A stretch of 39,179 nt of DNA, from assembly GCA_015056325.1 (NCBI GenBank), contig SVGL01000019.1, positions 1-39,179 on the forward strand, read 5' to 3'. The notes under the pieces are model-generated. The model was given only the letters and a program-made list of their open reading frames with translations. It ran no database searches and had not been told where the DNA came from. The position numbers were made by a program, and so were the translations under genes. Positions 7,641 to 16,605 of this stretch are shown here, piece by piece; the first letter of the stretch is position 1, and every line of letters starts with the position of its first letter. The stretch comes from Clostridiales bacterium (GTDB taxonomy: Bacteria > Bacillota > Clostridia > Christensenellales > Aristaeellaceae).

Positions 7641-8193
7641 GAATGAAAACGGCTTCTCCCTGTGTGAGGAGTGCGGCGTGAACGAGGCCTGCTACACCAT
7701 CTCCGTCATGATGGGCGGGCAGATCACCCAGCGCCATTTGTGCGCGGATTGTATGGCCAAGATGAACATGAACCTGGCAGCCGGCAACGTCAAGCACCTG
7801 CTCAGTGCGATCATGAGCGCCATTTCCGGCTCGGTGGAGGAGGCTGCTGCTTCTGCCGCCGAGGAGGCGGAGGAGACCGCGGCCATCGTGTGCGAGCGCT
7901 GCGGCACCAGCCTGAGCCAGTTCACCAAGTCCGGCAAGCTGGGTTGTCCGAATTGCTACCAAGCCTTCCGCGAGCAGCTGACGCCCATGCTCCAGCAGAT
8001 CCATGGCCGCGTCCAGCATGCGGGCCGCAAACCCCTTGATGATGAGGCTGCCCAGCGCCGCCGTGCGCTCTACGACCGCCTGAGCCGGCAGCTGGAGCAG
8101 GCCGTGGCCATGGAGGACTTTGAGACCGCCGCCATATTGCGCGACCAGCTCCGCCAGCTGAGCAATGCGGAAGGGGGTGAGCACAATGCGTAA
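7633..8193 (+). CDS. mcsA: McsA, activator of the McsB arginine kinase
   Basis: Zinc-binding adaptor that activates McsB and modulates CtsR. The 186 residues carry four CxxC pairs (CEEC, CADC, CERC, CPNC), then a C-terminal UVR motif (QLEQAVAMEDFETAAILRDQ). An Ala/Glu-rich linker (SVEEAAASAAEEAEETAA) separates the two zinc modules. The start is ATG 7633, preceded by GGAGG; it overlaps ctsR by 8 nt and mcsB by 8 nt, so the three are translationally coupled. Confidence 0.95.
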   Translation: MAENENGFSLCEECGVNEACYTISVMMGGQITQRHLCADCMAKMNMNLAAGNVKHLLSAIMSAISGSVEEAAASAAEEAEETAAIVCERCGTSLSQFTKSGKLGCPNCYQAFREQLTPMLQQIHGRVQHAGRKPLDDEAAQRRRALYDRLSRQLEQAVAMEDFETAAILRDQLRQLSNAEGGEHNA

Positions 8194-9184
8194 CGATGTT
8201 GTGCTGTCCTCCCGGGTGCGGCTGGCCCGCAACTACGAGGATATCCCCTTTGATGTGTCGGGTCGCCCGGAGTTCGCGGCGGTGTGCGCGTCCCGTACGG
8301 TGAACGCTCTGAAGGCTGCCGGGGTGGACAAGGGCTTCGATCTGTTCCGGCTGAAGGATATGTCTGACGCCTCTCGCAAGGCCATGGCGGAAAGCCGGCT
8401 CATCAGCCGCGATCTGCTGAATAACGCCCAGTCGGCTGCTGCGCTGATTCGTCCCCAGGACGCCGTCACCGTCATGATGGGCGAGGACGACCACCTGCGC
8501 ATCCAGGCCATCCGCCCGGAGATGGATCTGCTCAGCGCTGCAGCCGCCTGCTTCCGGGTGGACGACGCCCTCAGCCGCCAGGTGAACTTCGCCTTTGACG
8601 AGCAGCTGGGCTACCTGACTGCCTGCCCCACAAACACCGGCACCGGCATGCGCGCCTCGCTCCTGATGCACCTGCCCATGCTCACCAAGGCCAAGAAGAT
8701 GGGCGACGTGGGCCAGTTGGTGGCGAAGGTGGGCCTCAATATCCGCGGCGTGTATGGCGAAGGCAGCGAAGCGCTGGGCAACATCTACCAGGTATCCAAC
8801 CAGGTTACCCTGGGCCGTACAGAGCAGGAGCTCATTGCCACCGTGACCGCCCTGGGCAACCAGCTTTGTGACATGGAAAACGCCCTGCGCGACAAGGCAA
8901 AGAACGAGGGGCGCATCCCCCTGGAGGACATGGTTTTCCGTGCCTGGGGAGCGATGACCAACGCCCGGCTCATGCCCCTGAACGAGTTCTACCAGCATTG
9001 GTCGAACCTGCGTCTGGGCGCGGCGATGGGGCTTTTGAAGCTGCCTTTGCCCCTGGTGGACGCGCTGCTGGACCACGCTCAGGAGGCCCATCTGTGCGTC
9101 TGGGCGGAGGAAGCTCTCTCCGGCGCAGCCCTGGAGGAAGCCCGCGCCACCCGCATCCGCGAGATGCTGGGGATGGCAAAATGA
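8186..9184 (+). CDS. mcsB: Protein-arginine kinase McsB
   Basis: Phosphorylates arginines on aggregated proteins and on CtsR, tagging them for ClpCP. The 332-residue protein has the guanido-kinase catalytic domain: SSRVRLARN near the N-terminus, the conserved cysteine loop CPTNTGTGMRASLLMHLP, and RGVYGEGSEALGNIYQVSNQ with the substrate-positioning Glu. The C-terminal pArg-binding helical domain follows. ATG 8186 was chosen over an upstream ATG because AAGGGGGTGA lies at proper spacing. Confidence 0.95.
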   Translation: MRNDVVLSSRVRLARNYEDIPFDVSGRPEFAAVCASRTVNALKAAGVDKGFDLFRLKDMSDASRKAMAESRLISRDLLNNAQSAAALIRPQDAVTVMMGEDDHLRIQAIRPEMDLLSAAAACFRVDDALSRQVNFAFDEQLGYLTACPTNTGTGMRASLLMHLPMLTKAKKMGDVGQLVAKVGLNIRGVYGEGSEALGNIYQVSNQVTLGRTEQELIATVTALGNQLCDMENALRDKAKNEGRIPLEDMVFRAWGAMTNARLMPLNEFYQHWSNLRLGAAMGLLKLPLPLVDALLDHAQEAHLCVWAEEALSGAALEEARATRIREMLGMAK

Positions 9185-9213
9185 TGATGTCTTAGAACAG
9201 AAAGGATCCATAT

Positions 9214-11865
9214 ATGCCGATTTTCGCATCCTTTTCCAAGCGGGCGCAGCTGGCGATCAAGCTCGCCCGGGATGCTGCCGCCGCGCAGAAGCAGCCCTTC
9301 GTGGGCACGATGCACCTGCTGCTGGGGCTGCTCCAGGCCGGGGGCAACTACCCTGCCTGCCTGACCGATCGCGTGACCACCGAGCATGTGCAGCAGCAGC
9401 TTGACAACATGCCCCACGAGGTGGAGTCCATCCCCGAGGGGGTGAACCCTGCCGCCGCGCCGGGGAAGATTGCCCTGACGCCCCATGTGCGCCAGGTGTT
9501 TCAGCGGGCGGCCCAGCTCACGCCCATTGCCGGGGCCTTCGTCACGGCGGAGATGCTCATGCTGACGCTCGTGGGCGAGCATCCCTACGGCGCGACGCAG
9601 TTGCTGCGTCAGCTGGAGGTGCCCTTTGAGCAGGCGCAAAAGGAGCTGATGGCCATCATCCGCGCGGCCCGGGGCGCCAATATGCCTGCCGTGAACGTGG
9701 AGAAGCCCGATCAGTCCGACGAACAGCCCAAGAAGCCCCAGCTGCCGCCCCAGCCCGGCATGCCGCCGCTCTTCCCCTTCATGCAGCGCCCCCAGCAGCC
9801 GAACCAGCCGGCCCAGCCCCAGGAGGGCAAGGGCCGCCGCGCACCCTCCATGCTGGAGCAGTATGGCCGCGACCTGACGGAGCTGGCCGCGAAGGGTGAG
9901 CTTGATCCCGTTATCGGTCGTGACAATGAGATCCAGCGGCTGACGCAGATCCTCATCCGCCGCACGAAGAACAACCCCGTCCTCATCGGCGAGCCCGGCG
10001 TGGGCAAGTCCAGCGTGATGGAGGGCCTGGCCCAGCGCATCGCCAGCGGCAACGTGCCGGAGATGCTGCTGCACAAGCGGGTCATCAGTCTGGATATCGG
10101 CTCCATGGTCGCGGGCAGCAAGTACCGCGGCGAGTTCGAGGAGCGCCTGAAGAACACCCTGGCCGAGATCCGCAAGAGCGGCGACGTGCTGCTGTTCATC
10201 GACGAGATGCATACCATCGTCGGTGCGGGCTCTGCTGAGGGATCCCTGGACGCGGCGAACATCATGAAGCCCGCCCTGGCCCGCGGCGAGCTGCAGTGCA
10301 TCGGCGCGACGACGCTGGATGAATACCGCAAGCACATCGAGAAGGATGCGGCCCTGGAGCGCCGTTTTCAGCCCGTGCGTGTGGGCGAGCCCACCGCCGA
10401 GGAGGCGCTCGATATCCTCCACGGCCTGCGGGAAAAGTACGAGGAGCACCATCACGTCCGCATCACCGACGAGGCGCTGAGTGCCGCTGTCACCCTGGCG
10501 GATCGCTACATTGCTGACCGCCATCTGCCCGACAAGGCCATCGACCTGATGGACGAGGCCTGCTCTCGCGTGCGCATCGCGGCCTACACCGCGCCGCCGG
10601 ATCTGCGCATGCAGGAGAAGGAGCTCGAGGCCATCGAGAAGGACAAGAAGGCCGCCATCGAGCATCAGGATTACGAGGCTGCCGCCAACCTCCGCGACCG
10701 CGAGCGCTGCCTGCGCCTGGAGATCGACAAGAAGCGCGAGGCCTGGAACGCTTCCCAGGGAACCGACGGCGAGACCGTTACCGAGGACGATATCGCGGCT
10801 GTCGTTTCCACCTGGACGGGCATCCCTGTCACCAAGATGACCCAGAAGGAAATCGACCGCCTGCTCCAGCTGGAGAGCGTGCTGCACCAGCGGGTCATCG
10901 GCCAGGAGGAGGCCATCGGCGCTGTCAGCCGTGCCATCCGCCGTGCCCGCGCGGGCCTGCAGGACCCCAAGCGCCCCATCGGCAGCTTCATCTTCCTGGG
11001 TCCGACGGGCGTGGGCAAGACTGAGCTGTGCCGGGCATTGGGCGAAGCCATGTTTGGGGACGAAAACGCCGTCATCCGCGTGGATATGTCCGAATTCATG
11101 GAGAAGCATACCGTCAGCCGCCTGGTGGGCTCGCCCCCCGGCTATGTGGGCTACGAGGAGGGCGGTCAGCTGACCGAAGCCGTCCGCCGCAAGCCCTACG
11201 CCGTCGTGCTGCTGGACGAGGTGGAAAAGGCCCACGGCGATGTGTTCAACATCCTGCTGCAGATTCTGGAGGACGGCCGTCTGACCGACTCCACGGGCCG
11301 GGTGGTGTCCTTCAAAAACACCATCATCGTCATGACCTCCAACGCCGGCGCTCACGCCATCAGCCACGGCCGCCAGCTGGGCTTCGGCGCGAAGGAGCGC
11401 GTGGACGCCACCAACTACGAGTCCATGAAGGACAGCGTGATGAAAGCGGTGAAGGACGTCTTCCGTCCGGAATTCATTAACCGTGTGGACGAACTGATTG
11501 TGTTCCACCCGCTGACGGAGGCGAACATCGAGTCCATCGCCGCGCTGATGCTGAATCAGGTCGCGGACCGCCTCCACGACCGGGCCATCGCGTTGGCCTG
11601 GGAGCCCGAGGTGGTCACCAAGCTGGCCCGCGAGGGCTACGACCCGAAGTACGGTGCGCGTCCGTTGCGCCGCCTGATCCAGCGCACGGTGGAGGACGGC
11701 CTCTCCGAGGAGCTCCTTGCAGGCCGTATTGCCCTGGGCGACAGCGTGCGCCTGGTGGTGGAGGCAGACAGAATCATCGCCAAGCGGGTTGACAACCTCG
11801 CCACGCCGGAGGAAGTGGCTGCACTGCCTGCTGCGGCTCCTGCACTGATGGAAGCAACTGAATAA
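9214..11865 (+). CDS. clpC: ATP-dependent Clp protease ATPase subunit ClpC
   Basis: AAA+ unfoldase that feeds ClpP and recognises arginine-phosphorylated substrates. It has 883 residues. The paired N-domain repeats (residues 1-150) are followed by an unusual Pro/Gln-rich linker of about 50 residues (roughly 160-210). D1 has Walker [10 protein letters not shown] (about 259-267) and Walker B FIDEMHT; the Ser replaces the usual Thr after GK. The middle domain holds a UVR-like [19 protein letters not shown]2 has Walker [10 protein letters not shown] (596-604) and [12 protein letters not shown]. Start ATG 9214 is preceded by AAAGGA. It is last in the ctsR operon. Confidence 0.97.
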   Translation: MPIFASFSKRAQLAIKLARDAAAAQKQPFVGTMHLLLGLLQAGGNYPACLTDRVTTEHVQQQLDNMPHEVESIPEGVNPAAAPGKIALTPHVRQVFQRAAQLTPIAGAFVTAEMLMLTLVGEHPYGATQLLRQLEVPFEQAQKELMAIIRAARGANMPAVNVEKPDQSDEQPKKPQLPPQPGMPPLFPFMQRPQQPNQPAQPQEGKGRRAPSMLEQYGRDLTELAAKGELDPVIGRDNEIQRLTQILIRRTKNNPVLIGEPGVGKSSVMEGLAQRIASGNVPEMLLHKRVISLDIGSMVAGSKYRGEFEERLKNTLAEIRKSGDVLLFIDEMHTIVGAGSAEGSLDAANIMKPALARGELQCIGATTLDEYRKHIEKDAALERRFQPVRVGEPTAEEALDILHGLREKYEEHHHVRITDEALSAAVTLADRYIADRHLPDKAIDLMDEACSRVRIAAYTAPPDLRMQEKELEAIEKDKKAAIEHQDYEAAANLRDRERCLRLEIDKKREAWNASQGTDGETVTEDDIAAVVSTWTGIPVTKMTQKEIDRLLQLESVLHQRVIGQEEAIGAVSRAIRRARAGLQDPKRPIGSFIFLGPTGVGKTELCRALGEAMFGDENAVIRVDMSEFMEKHTVSRLVGSPPGYVGYEEGGQLTEAVRRKPYAVVLLDEVEKAHGDVFNILLQILEDGRLTDSTGRVVSFKNTIIVMTSNAGAHAISHGRQLGFGAKERVDATNYESMKDSVMKAVKDVFRPEFINRVDELIVFHPLTEANIESIAALMLNQVADRLHDRAIALAWEPEVVTKLAREGYDPKYGARPLRRLIQRTVEDGLSEELLAGRIALGDSVRLVVEADRIIAKRVDNLATPEEVAALPAAAPALMEATE

Positions 11866-11871
11866 AATGTG

Positions 11872-11907
11872 CCCTGACTGGATGTGTAAGTCCAGCCAGG
11901 GCGTTTT
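11872..11907. terminator. Terminator after clpC, probably bidirectional
   Basis: CCCTGACTGGA (11872-11882), an 8-nt loop, then TCCAGCCAGGG (11891-11901): an 11-bp stem with one mismatch, followed by CGTTTT. The other side is AT-rich and faces the end of the convergent gene at 11911. Confidence 0.8.
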
Positions 11908-11910
11908 GTG

Positions 11911-13065
11911 TCATTTGAGGGTGACGGGCAGCTTAATGCGGAAGCCGTCCTCCGTTTCGTAGACGAGGATGACCGTGTCGGGCAGGGACTGCGCAACCTC
12001 GATCAGGCAGCAGTCAAACTGGCGGAACCAGGTGCCGTCAGGGGACTCCTCCACGGTGATCTCGTACATGGGCATCAGGCACATGCCGTAATGGTCAAGT
12101 TCGTTGCCGTCTTCGTCGTAGAAGGCAAAATTCATGCTGTCTGACCAGCGGACGATGTCCTCATAGTTGGCATTTTCCGGGGTGAAGGTCGCGACAATGT
12201 GGGTCTGCAAGGGTGAGATGCTGATGCTCTGCACGGCGAGGGTCGTGCCGTCCTTGATGACGGGAGCGGGGAGCTCCGGCGTACGGACGGAGGCACGGGC
12301 GGCCTTCAGGTCGAGGTCGAAGCCAACCTTCATTTCACTGCGGGAAAGGCCCACGCCGGTCACCTGGTTCACCGGGCCGAAGCCCTGCACCAGCCCTTCC
12401 TCCGGGTCGTTGATGATGAATCCGTCGCCTCCGGCGATGACATAATAGCCCTCGTTCCACTTCTGCCGGATGGCGTCAGCATCGAATTCGTCCATCAGGT
12501 ACACCGGCTTGTCCGGGGTATACACGCTCACAATCATCTCCACATGGAGGGTATTGCCGGTGAGGGAGGGCAGATTAACCCATTCGCCGTCCATCATGGT
12601 GCCGTCGTTGCACCAGCCTGGAAGCCATTGGTAATCGAAGTCATCGGTGCCATCGGTAAAGATGGTCTCACCGTTGGCGGTGAAGTCTTCTACCACCAGA
12701 TATACCGGCGTTTCCGGCTTGGTATTGCTTACGGCGTAGTCAAAGGCCAGGTACTCGCCATCCGTGATGGCGCTGTCGATACGCAGGGTCACATTGCCGG
12801 TCTTTGCGTTGGCGGACACCGGCTGCATCAGCGTCTGCGCGTCGCTGTCCGGCTGGATGCCCAGGAAGGCCAGCACATTCCAACCCTCCGCAATGGCAAC
12901 GGTGGTCATCAGGGTCAGAATCGCGGCCACCAGAATGGCCACAGGGAATTTGCGCTTCATGGGTTCCTCCTCCTTCACGGAGCGGGCGGCGTCCATCAGC
13001 GCGGCGCGGCAGTCATCCGGCATGGCCGGGTAGGCAGCGCGCAGGGTGAAATCCTGATTCTTCAT
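11911..13065 (-). CDS. Putative membrane anti-sigma factor (DUF4179-like)
   Basis: This 384-residue protein has a cytoplasmic N-terminal segment of about 36 residues, one transmembrane helix (about 40-60, PVAILVAAILTLMTTVAIA), and a long beta-rich extracytoplasmic domain. The layout and its position directly downstream of an ECF sigma gene, with ATGA start/stop overlap, are those of membrane-bound anti-sigma proteins of the DUF4179 type in Bacillota. Function is inferred mostly from context. The start ATG at 13065 has GGAGCTGGAGG upstream. The domain assignment should be treated as tentative; no catalytic motif is visible. Confidence 0.65.
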   Translation of the reverse strand: MKNQDFTLRAAYPAMPDDCRAALMDAARSVKEEEPMKRKFPVAILVAAILTLMTTVAIAEGWNVLAFLGIQPDSDAQTLMQPVSANAKTGNVTLRIDSAITDGEYLAFDYAVSNTKPETPVYLVVEDFTANGETIFTDGTDDFDYQWLPGWCNDGTMMDGEWVNLPSLTGNTLHVEMIVSVYTPDKPVYLMDEFDADAIRQKWNEGYYVIAGGDGFIINDPEEGLVQGFGPVNQVTGVGLSRSEMKVGFDLDLKAARASVRTPELPAPVIKDGTTLAVQSISISPLQTHIVATFTPENANYEDIVRWSDSMNFAFYDEDGNELDHYGMCLMPMYEITVEESPDGTWFRQFDCCLIEVAQSLPDTVILVYETEDGFRIKLPVTLK

Positions 13066-13517
13066 ACCTCCAGCTCCTTTCTCAGTTGTTTTTTTGCGCG
13101 GGCGATGCGGCCCCGCACGGTGGTTTCCGGCAGATGCAGCACCCGCGAGATTTCATGATAGGACATGCCCTCGGAGTACTGGAGCATCAGCGGCAGACGC
13201 AGATCTTCCGGCAGCGCGCGCAATGCCAGAGATAGCGCAACATCCGGTGGGGGAGCGGATGCTTCCGGCGCATCCTCCAGGGACAGGACGGACCGCCGCT
13301 TGCGCAGCATCCCCCGGCAGACATTGATGCAGATGCGTGTCGCCCAGGTGCCAAAGTAGGCCTGATTGCGCAGAGCGCCCCGGTGCTGCCAGGCGCGCAG
13401 GGCAGTCTCCTGCAGAGCATCGGCTACATCGGCATTGTTCCCCAGGATGGTCCAGGCCACCCGGTAGAGGGAATCCGCCCGCTCGTCTATCAGCCGGACG
13501 AAGCTTTCCTTGTCCAT
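13062..13517 (-). CDS. ECF-family RNA polymerase sigma factor
   Basis: This 151-residue sigma-70 family protein has only regions 2 and 4. Region 2 runs through SLYRVAWTILGNNADVADALQETALRAW. Region 4 is LPEDLRLPLMLQYSEGMSYHEISRVLHLPETTVRGRI (quoted in parts: MSYHEISRVL is the helix-turn-helix). A Pro-rich spacer joins the two. Start ATG 13517 is preceded by AAGGAGAA. The stop overlaps the downstream putative anti-sigma gene as ATGA. The signal sensed is unknown. A perfect 12-base palindrome lies just upstream. Confidence 0.92.
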   Translation of the reverse strand: MDKESFVRLIDERADSLYRVAWTILGNNADVADALQETALRAWQHRGALRNQAYFGTWATRICINVCRGMLRKRRSVLSLEDAPEASAPPPDVALSLALRALPEDLRLPLMLQYSEGMSYHEISRVLHLPETTVRGRIARAKKQLRKELEV

Positions 13518-13548
13518 GAGGGCTTCTCCTTTCGCGTGCATCATGTGC

Positions 13549-13581
13549 TGTAACGTTACACTTATTAGAGTTCCTGGTCAA
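13549..13581 (-). promoter_or_regulatory. Candidate promoter with perfect palindrome upstream of the ECF sigma gene
   Basis: On the minus strand TTGACC (13581-13576) is followed after 17 nt by TAACGT (13558-13553), a weak -10. The -10 lies inside the perfect palindrome TGTAACGTTACA (13549-13560). A GGAAC element also occurs here, but its spacing to CGTTA (about 14-15 nt) is short for an ECF promoter. Confidence 0.4.
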
Positions 13582-13600
13582 GCATTTCCTCACGGGCAAA

Positions 13601-13632
13601 TAAAAAATCGCATGAGCATCTGCCCATGCGAT
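13601..13632 (-). terminator. Terminator after the HtrA-like protease gene
   Basis: ATCGCATG/CATGCGAT (13607-13614 and 13625-13632) is a perfect 8-bp stem with a 10-nt loop. On the minus strand it is followed by TTTTTTA. Confidence 0.88.
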
Positions 13633-13640
13633 CATGTGGA

Positions 13641-14963
13641 TTACTTCTGCTGCTCAAAGAGCATGCCGGGATCCTCTTCCTCCGCCATGGCGTCGGCTTC
13701 GATGATCTCCAGGGTGACCTCCACGTCGATGTACTCACCGTCGGGGGCGTCCTCGTTGGCGCTGCGCTCCAGCAGGCCCTCGGCGCGGTAAACCTTCACC
13801 TGGAGGGTGTCGCCGACCTTGTACTTGCCCACCAGGGCGATCAGCTCCGCGGTGTCGGTGATGATGGTGTCGTTCACTTCCACCACGATGTCGCCCGCGA
13901 TGAGGCCGGCCTTGTCGGCAGGACCGCCCTTCTCCACCTCGGTGATGAACACGCCGTCGGGGATCTGGCCCAGGCGGGCGGCGCGGCTGGAGGCATTCAC
14001 GTTGGCGATGGAGACGCCCAGGCGGGGCTTGCCGGTCAGGTCATCAGCCGGGGCAGCCTCGGACTTTTCCTTTTCGGGCTTGACCAGCTCCACCTTGCCG
14101 GAGAGCACGTCCTCGATCATGGGCTTCACCGCATTGATCGGGATGCACATGCCGATGCCCTCTACGGAAGCGCCGGAGTAGTAGCTGCCGGTGTACTTGA
14201 GGGTGGGGATGCCCATCAGCTCACCGGTGACGGAGAACATGCCGCCGCCGGAGTTGCCGGAGTTGATGGCAGCGTCCACCTGGATCATGGCGTTGGTGAT
14301 GGTCTCCTTGCGGCCGTACTTGTCGTAGGTCTCGGACTCAATGCCGCGGTTGAGTGCGCTGATGATGCCCACGGTTGTGGTCTTGGCAAACCCCAGGGGA
14401 TTGCCGATGCAGATGGCCCAGTCGCCCACCAGTAGCTTGTCGCTGTCGCCCAGGGTGACGTGGGGGAGCTTGCAGTCAGGGGCATAGAGGATGGCCGCGT
14501 CCATGGTTTCGTCCCAGGCGATGAGGCTGGCGGCATATGCGGTGGTTTCGCCGGCATCGTCGGTCACGGTGACCTCCAGGCGGTCCGCCTCTTCCACCAC
14601 ATGGTAGTTGGTCAGCACGAAGCCTTCGCCGATCACCACGCCGGAGCCGGTGGAGGCCAGCTGCTCGCGGGTTTCGGGCTCCTGCTCGCGGCCGCGGTCA
14701 CCATAGTCGAAGCCGAAGCCGAAGTAGAATCCGCCAAAGCCATTGCTGTAGTTGGAGTAGGTGACCTCCTGATAGTTGCTCACACCCACCACGCTGTCAC
14801 GCACCTGGGCAATGGCAGCGGTGAAGGGGGAGGTGTGGATGACGGTGGTGACATTTCCCTCCGCCAGGGCGGCAGGGGCGGTGAGGCTGATGGCGGAGCC
14901 GATCATGATGCAGCTCAGCGCCAGGGCGACGCAGCCAATAAAGCGACGCATACGGTTGCTCAT
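13641..14963 (-). CDS. HtrA/DegP-like S1C serine protease with PDZ domain
   Basis: This envelope quality-control protease has 440 residues. One N-terminal hydrophobic segment (about 8-35, ending AALAE) acts as signal or anchor. The trypsin-like domain shows the full triad: His121 in LTNYHVVEEAD, Asp155 in DETMDAAIL and Ser238 in NSGNSGGGMF. A Tyr/Gly/Phe-rich loop sits at about 68-90. One PDZ domain (about 318-415) contains GGPADKAGLIAGDIVVEVN. The protein ends in an acidic tail. Start ATG 14963 is preceded by AGGAGG. It closes the locus that begins with the response regulator at 21176, as htrA genes do in many walRK loci, but has its own 128-nt upstream region with repeat motifs. Confidence 0.93.
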   Translation of the reverse strand: MSNRMRRFIGCVALALSCIMIGSAISLTAPAALAEGNVTTVIHTSPFTAAIAQVRDSVVGVSNYQEVTYSNYSNGFGGFYFGFGFDYGDRGREQEPETREQLASTGSGVVIGEGFVLTNYHVVEEADRLEVTVTDDAGETTAYAASLIAWDETMDAAILYAPDCKLPHVTLGDSDKLLVGDWAICIGNPLGFAKTTTVGIISALNRGIESETYDKYGRKETITNAMIQVDAAINSGNSGGGMFSVTGELMGIPTLKYTGSYYSGASVEGIGMCIPINAVKPMIEDVLSGKVELVKPEKEKSEAAPADDLTGKPRLGVSIANVNASSRAARLGQIPDGVFITEVEKGGPADKAGLIAGDIVVEVNDTIITDTAELIALVGKYKVGDTLQVKVYRAEGLLERSANEDAPDGEYIDVEVTLEIIEADAMAEEEDPGMLFEQQK

Positions 14964-15049
14964 ACGATAACCTCCTGTATATGAATCATGGGATGAACCG
15001 GCCTTAATCCGGCTGACAAGCACAGGATAACAGATGCATTTGTCCTGGG

Positions 15050-15066
15050 TTTGAACGAATTGTGAA
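15050..15066 (-). promoter_or_regulatory. Candidate OmpR-family response-regulator binding repeats upstream of the protease
   Basis: On the minus strand TTCACA (15066-15061) and TTCAAA (15055-15050) are two half-sites 11 bp apart, the helical phasing used by OmpR/PhoP-family regulators. The 10-mer GAATTGTGAA (plus strand, 15057-15066) recurs exactly in the promoter of the response regulator (21244-21253). Confidence 0.4.
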
Positions 15067-15091
15067 CATGTGCATAAAATCGGTGAATTTT

Positions 15092-16591
15092 TTACCGGAG
15101 GATCTTGTTTTCCAGCGCGATGAGCAGGAACACCGCGGCGCCCACCAGCAGCGAGAAGGCCAGGGGCAGCAGGGCGGCGAGTCCCTGCAGTGCGCCGATG
15201 ACGATCAGCACCAGCAGCATCACAGCGGAGACAGCCAGCATCATACGGGGTAGGCGGCTGGCTGCTCCTTTGAGGGTGAATCCCTTGCCGCAAAGGCGCA
15301 TCGCTGCACTGCAGGCGCCGGCCACGGAGATCAACCCGCTGGCCATGAAGGCCAGGACGCCGGGCTGCGACAGCAGGAAGAGCCGCGTCAGCAGCGCGAT
15401 TACCATCAGGATGATGGCGGTGGGCAGCCGAAGCTTGGGGGCGGTCAGATCCACGCCGATGGCGATGGCCCCGAAGAGCATCAGTCCCGCGATGAACAGC
15501 GGCACCCAGGTGCTGCCGGCAAGCACTGCCACCCCCAGGGCAGTCCCCAGGAAGAGGGCGAAGTGCCGCAGCGTCTCCTCAATGGTGCGGAAGCGCTGGC
15601 GCAGCTGGGAAATGGGTTCCACCAGAGATTCGCCGGGCACGCGGGTGACGCCCAGGGCGCTTTCGCCGGTGATGGCGTCGGGGGTCAGCCGGATGTCGGG
15701 GCGGGCGTGGTGATCGGGCAGCTCCAGCAGCATGCGGAGGCTCGCCAGGTCGGTATCAGCCTGGGCGTCGGCATCCAGCATGACGGTCAGGCCCATCGCG
15801 CGCAGCTCGGAAACCTCCTGCAGGGCGGAAAGGTGAAGCTCTTCGCCCACGCCGGCCATGCCCAGAAAGATGGGCTGCTCGTAGTTCAGCGCTGTGCCCC
15901 AGGCCATCACGCGGCAGTTTGCCTGGGTGATGTAGCCCTCGGTATCGGCAATGCGGATTTTGTCATGATCAGTCAGGGGACGGGTGCTGCCTTCCCAGAT
16001 CGCAGGGCACAGATTTGCAACAGCCATGGGAGCACCCAGGTAATAGCGGCGCTCGTTCATGCCGTCCCGCACGGTGATGACGGTGACGTCCCCCTGCTTT
16101 TCCCGGGCAAGCACCGGGTTGTGGCTGCGCAGCCGATCCGGTTTGATGTTCAGGGCCTGCACTGCGCTGAGGATGGCGGCACGGTCTGCCGGTGGCAGGG
16201 TATCTGCGGTGAGGGTCATGGCCGCGCCCAGCAGCAGCGCGCCGGAGCCCAGGCGCATGCTGAGGGAATCAGCCACGTCCACGGGCTGAGCGGCAGCGCG
16301 CAGTCGGGTACCTTGGCCGATGAGGGATGCGTCAATGGTGACGGTCTCGCACAGGGCGTCCTTGGGGCGGGGCGTGCGCTGATAGACTGCCCCGAAGGCG
16401 TGGTGCCGATGCAGCAGATACAGGAGCAGCACTGCGTTTATGAGCAGCAGCGCAGGCAGGCTCAGCCAGGTCAACCCCAGCAGCCACGACAGCAGCAGAA
16501 TCAGCAGATTTGCCGCCGGATACAGCCACTTGCGGTGGCCTTGCAGGGCCGCATCGCACCAGCGGGCCAGCTGGTAGGAGTTCAGTTTCAT
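15092..16591 (-). CDS. Degenerate P-type-ATPase-like membrane protein (probable pseudoenzyme)
   Basis: This 499-residue protein is laid out like the second half of a cation P-type ATPase. There are two helices (about 24-62), a large cytoplasmic part (65-335), then six helices (about 344-493) like M5-M10. The middle shows N-domain-like LGAPMAVANLC (KGAPE-like, 185-195), RPLTDHDKIRI and FLGMAGVGE, then P-domain-like LRAMGLTVMLDADAQADT. There the TGD motif is replaced by DAD, and IDASLIGQ (86-93) stands where DKTGTLT is expected. FRTIEETLRHFALFL resembles the linker into M5. The A domain and GDGxND are not seen. ATP-driven transport is therefore unlikely; a regulatory or scaffold role is inferred. 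Start ATG 16591 has GGAGG upstream; the gap to the GerMN gene is 14 nt. Confidence 0.7.
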   Translation of the reverse strand: MKLNSYQLARWCDAALQGHRKWLYPAANLLILLLSWLLGLTWLSLPALLLINAVLLLYLLHRHHAFGAVYQRTPRPKDALCETVTIDASLIGQGTRLRAAAQPVDVADSLSMRLGSGALLLGAAMTLTADTLPPADRAAILSAVQALNIKPDRLRSHNPVLAREKQGDVTVITVRDGMNERRYYLGAPMAVANLCPAIWEGSTRPLTDHDKIRIADTEGYITQANCRVMAWGTALNYEQPIFLGMAGVGEELHLSALQEVSELRAMGLTVMLDADAQADTDLASLRMLLELPDHHARPDIRLTPDAITGESALGVTRVPGESLVEPISQLRQRFRTIEETLRHFALFLGTALGVAVLAGSTWVPLFIAGLMLFGAIAIGVDLTAPKLRLPTAIILMVIALLTRLFLLSQPGVLAFMASGLISVAGACSAAMRLCGKGFTLKGAASRLPRMMLAVSAVMLLVLIVIGALQGLAALLPLAFSLLVGAAVFLLIALENKILR

Positions 16592-16605
16592 GGGGAACCT
16601 CCAGG

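Noticed and set aside
9079..11577. 832-codon open frame on the minus strand across clpC
   Set aside because: It is exactly antisense to the conserved ClpC coding sequence, low in complexity (His/Leu/Gly-rich), and a known by-product of GC-rich codon usage.
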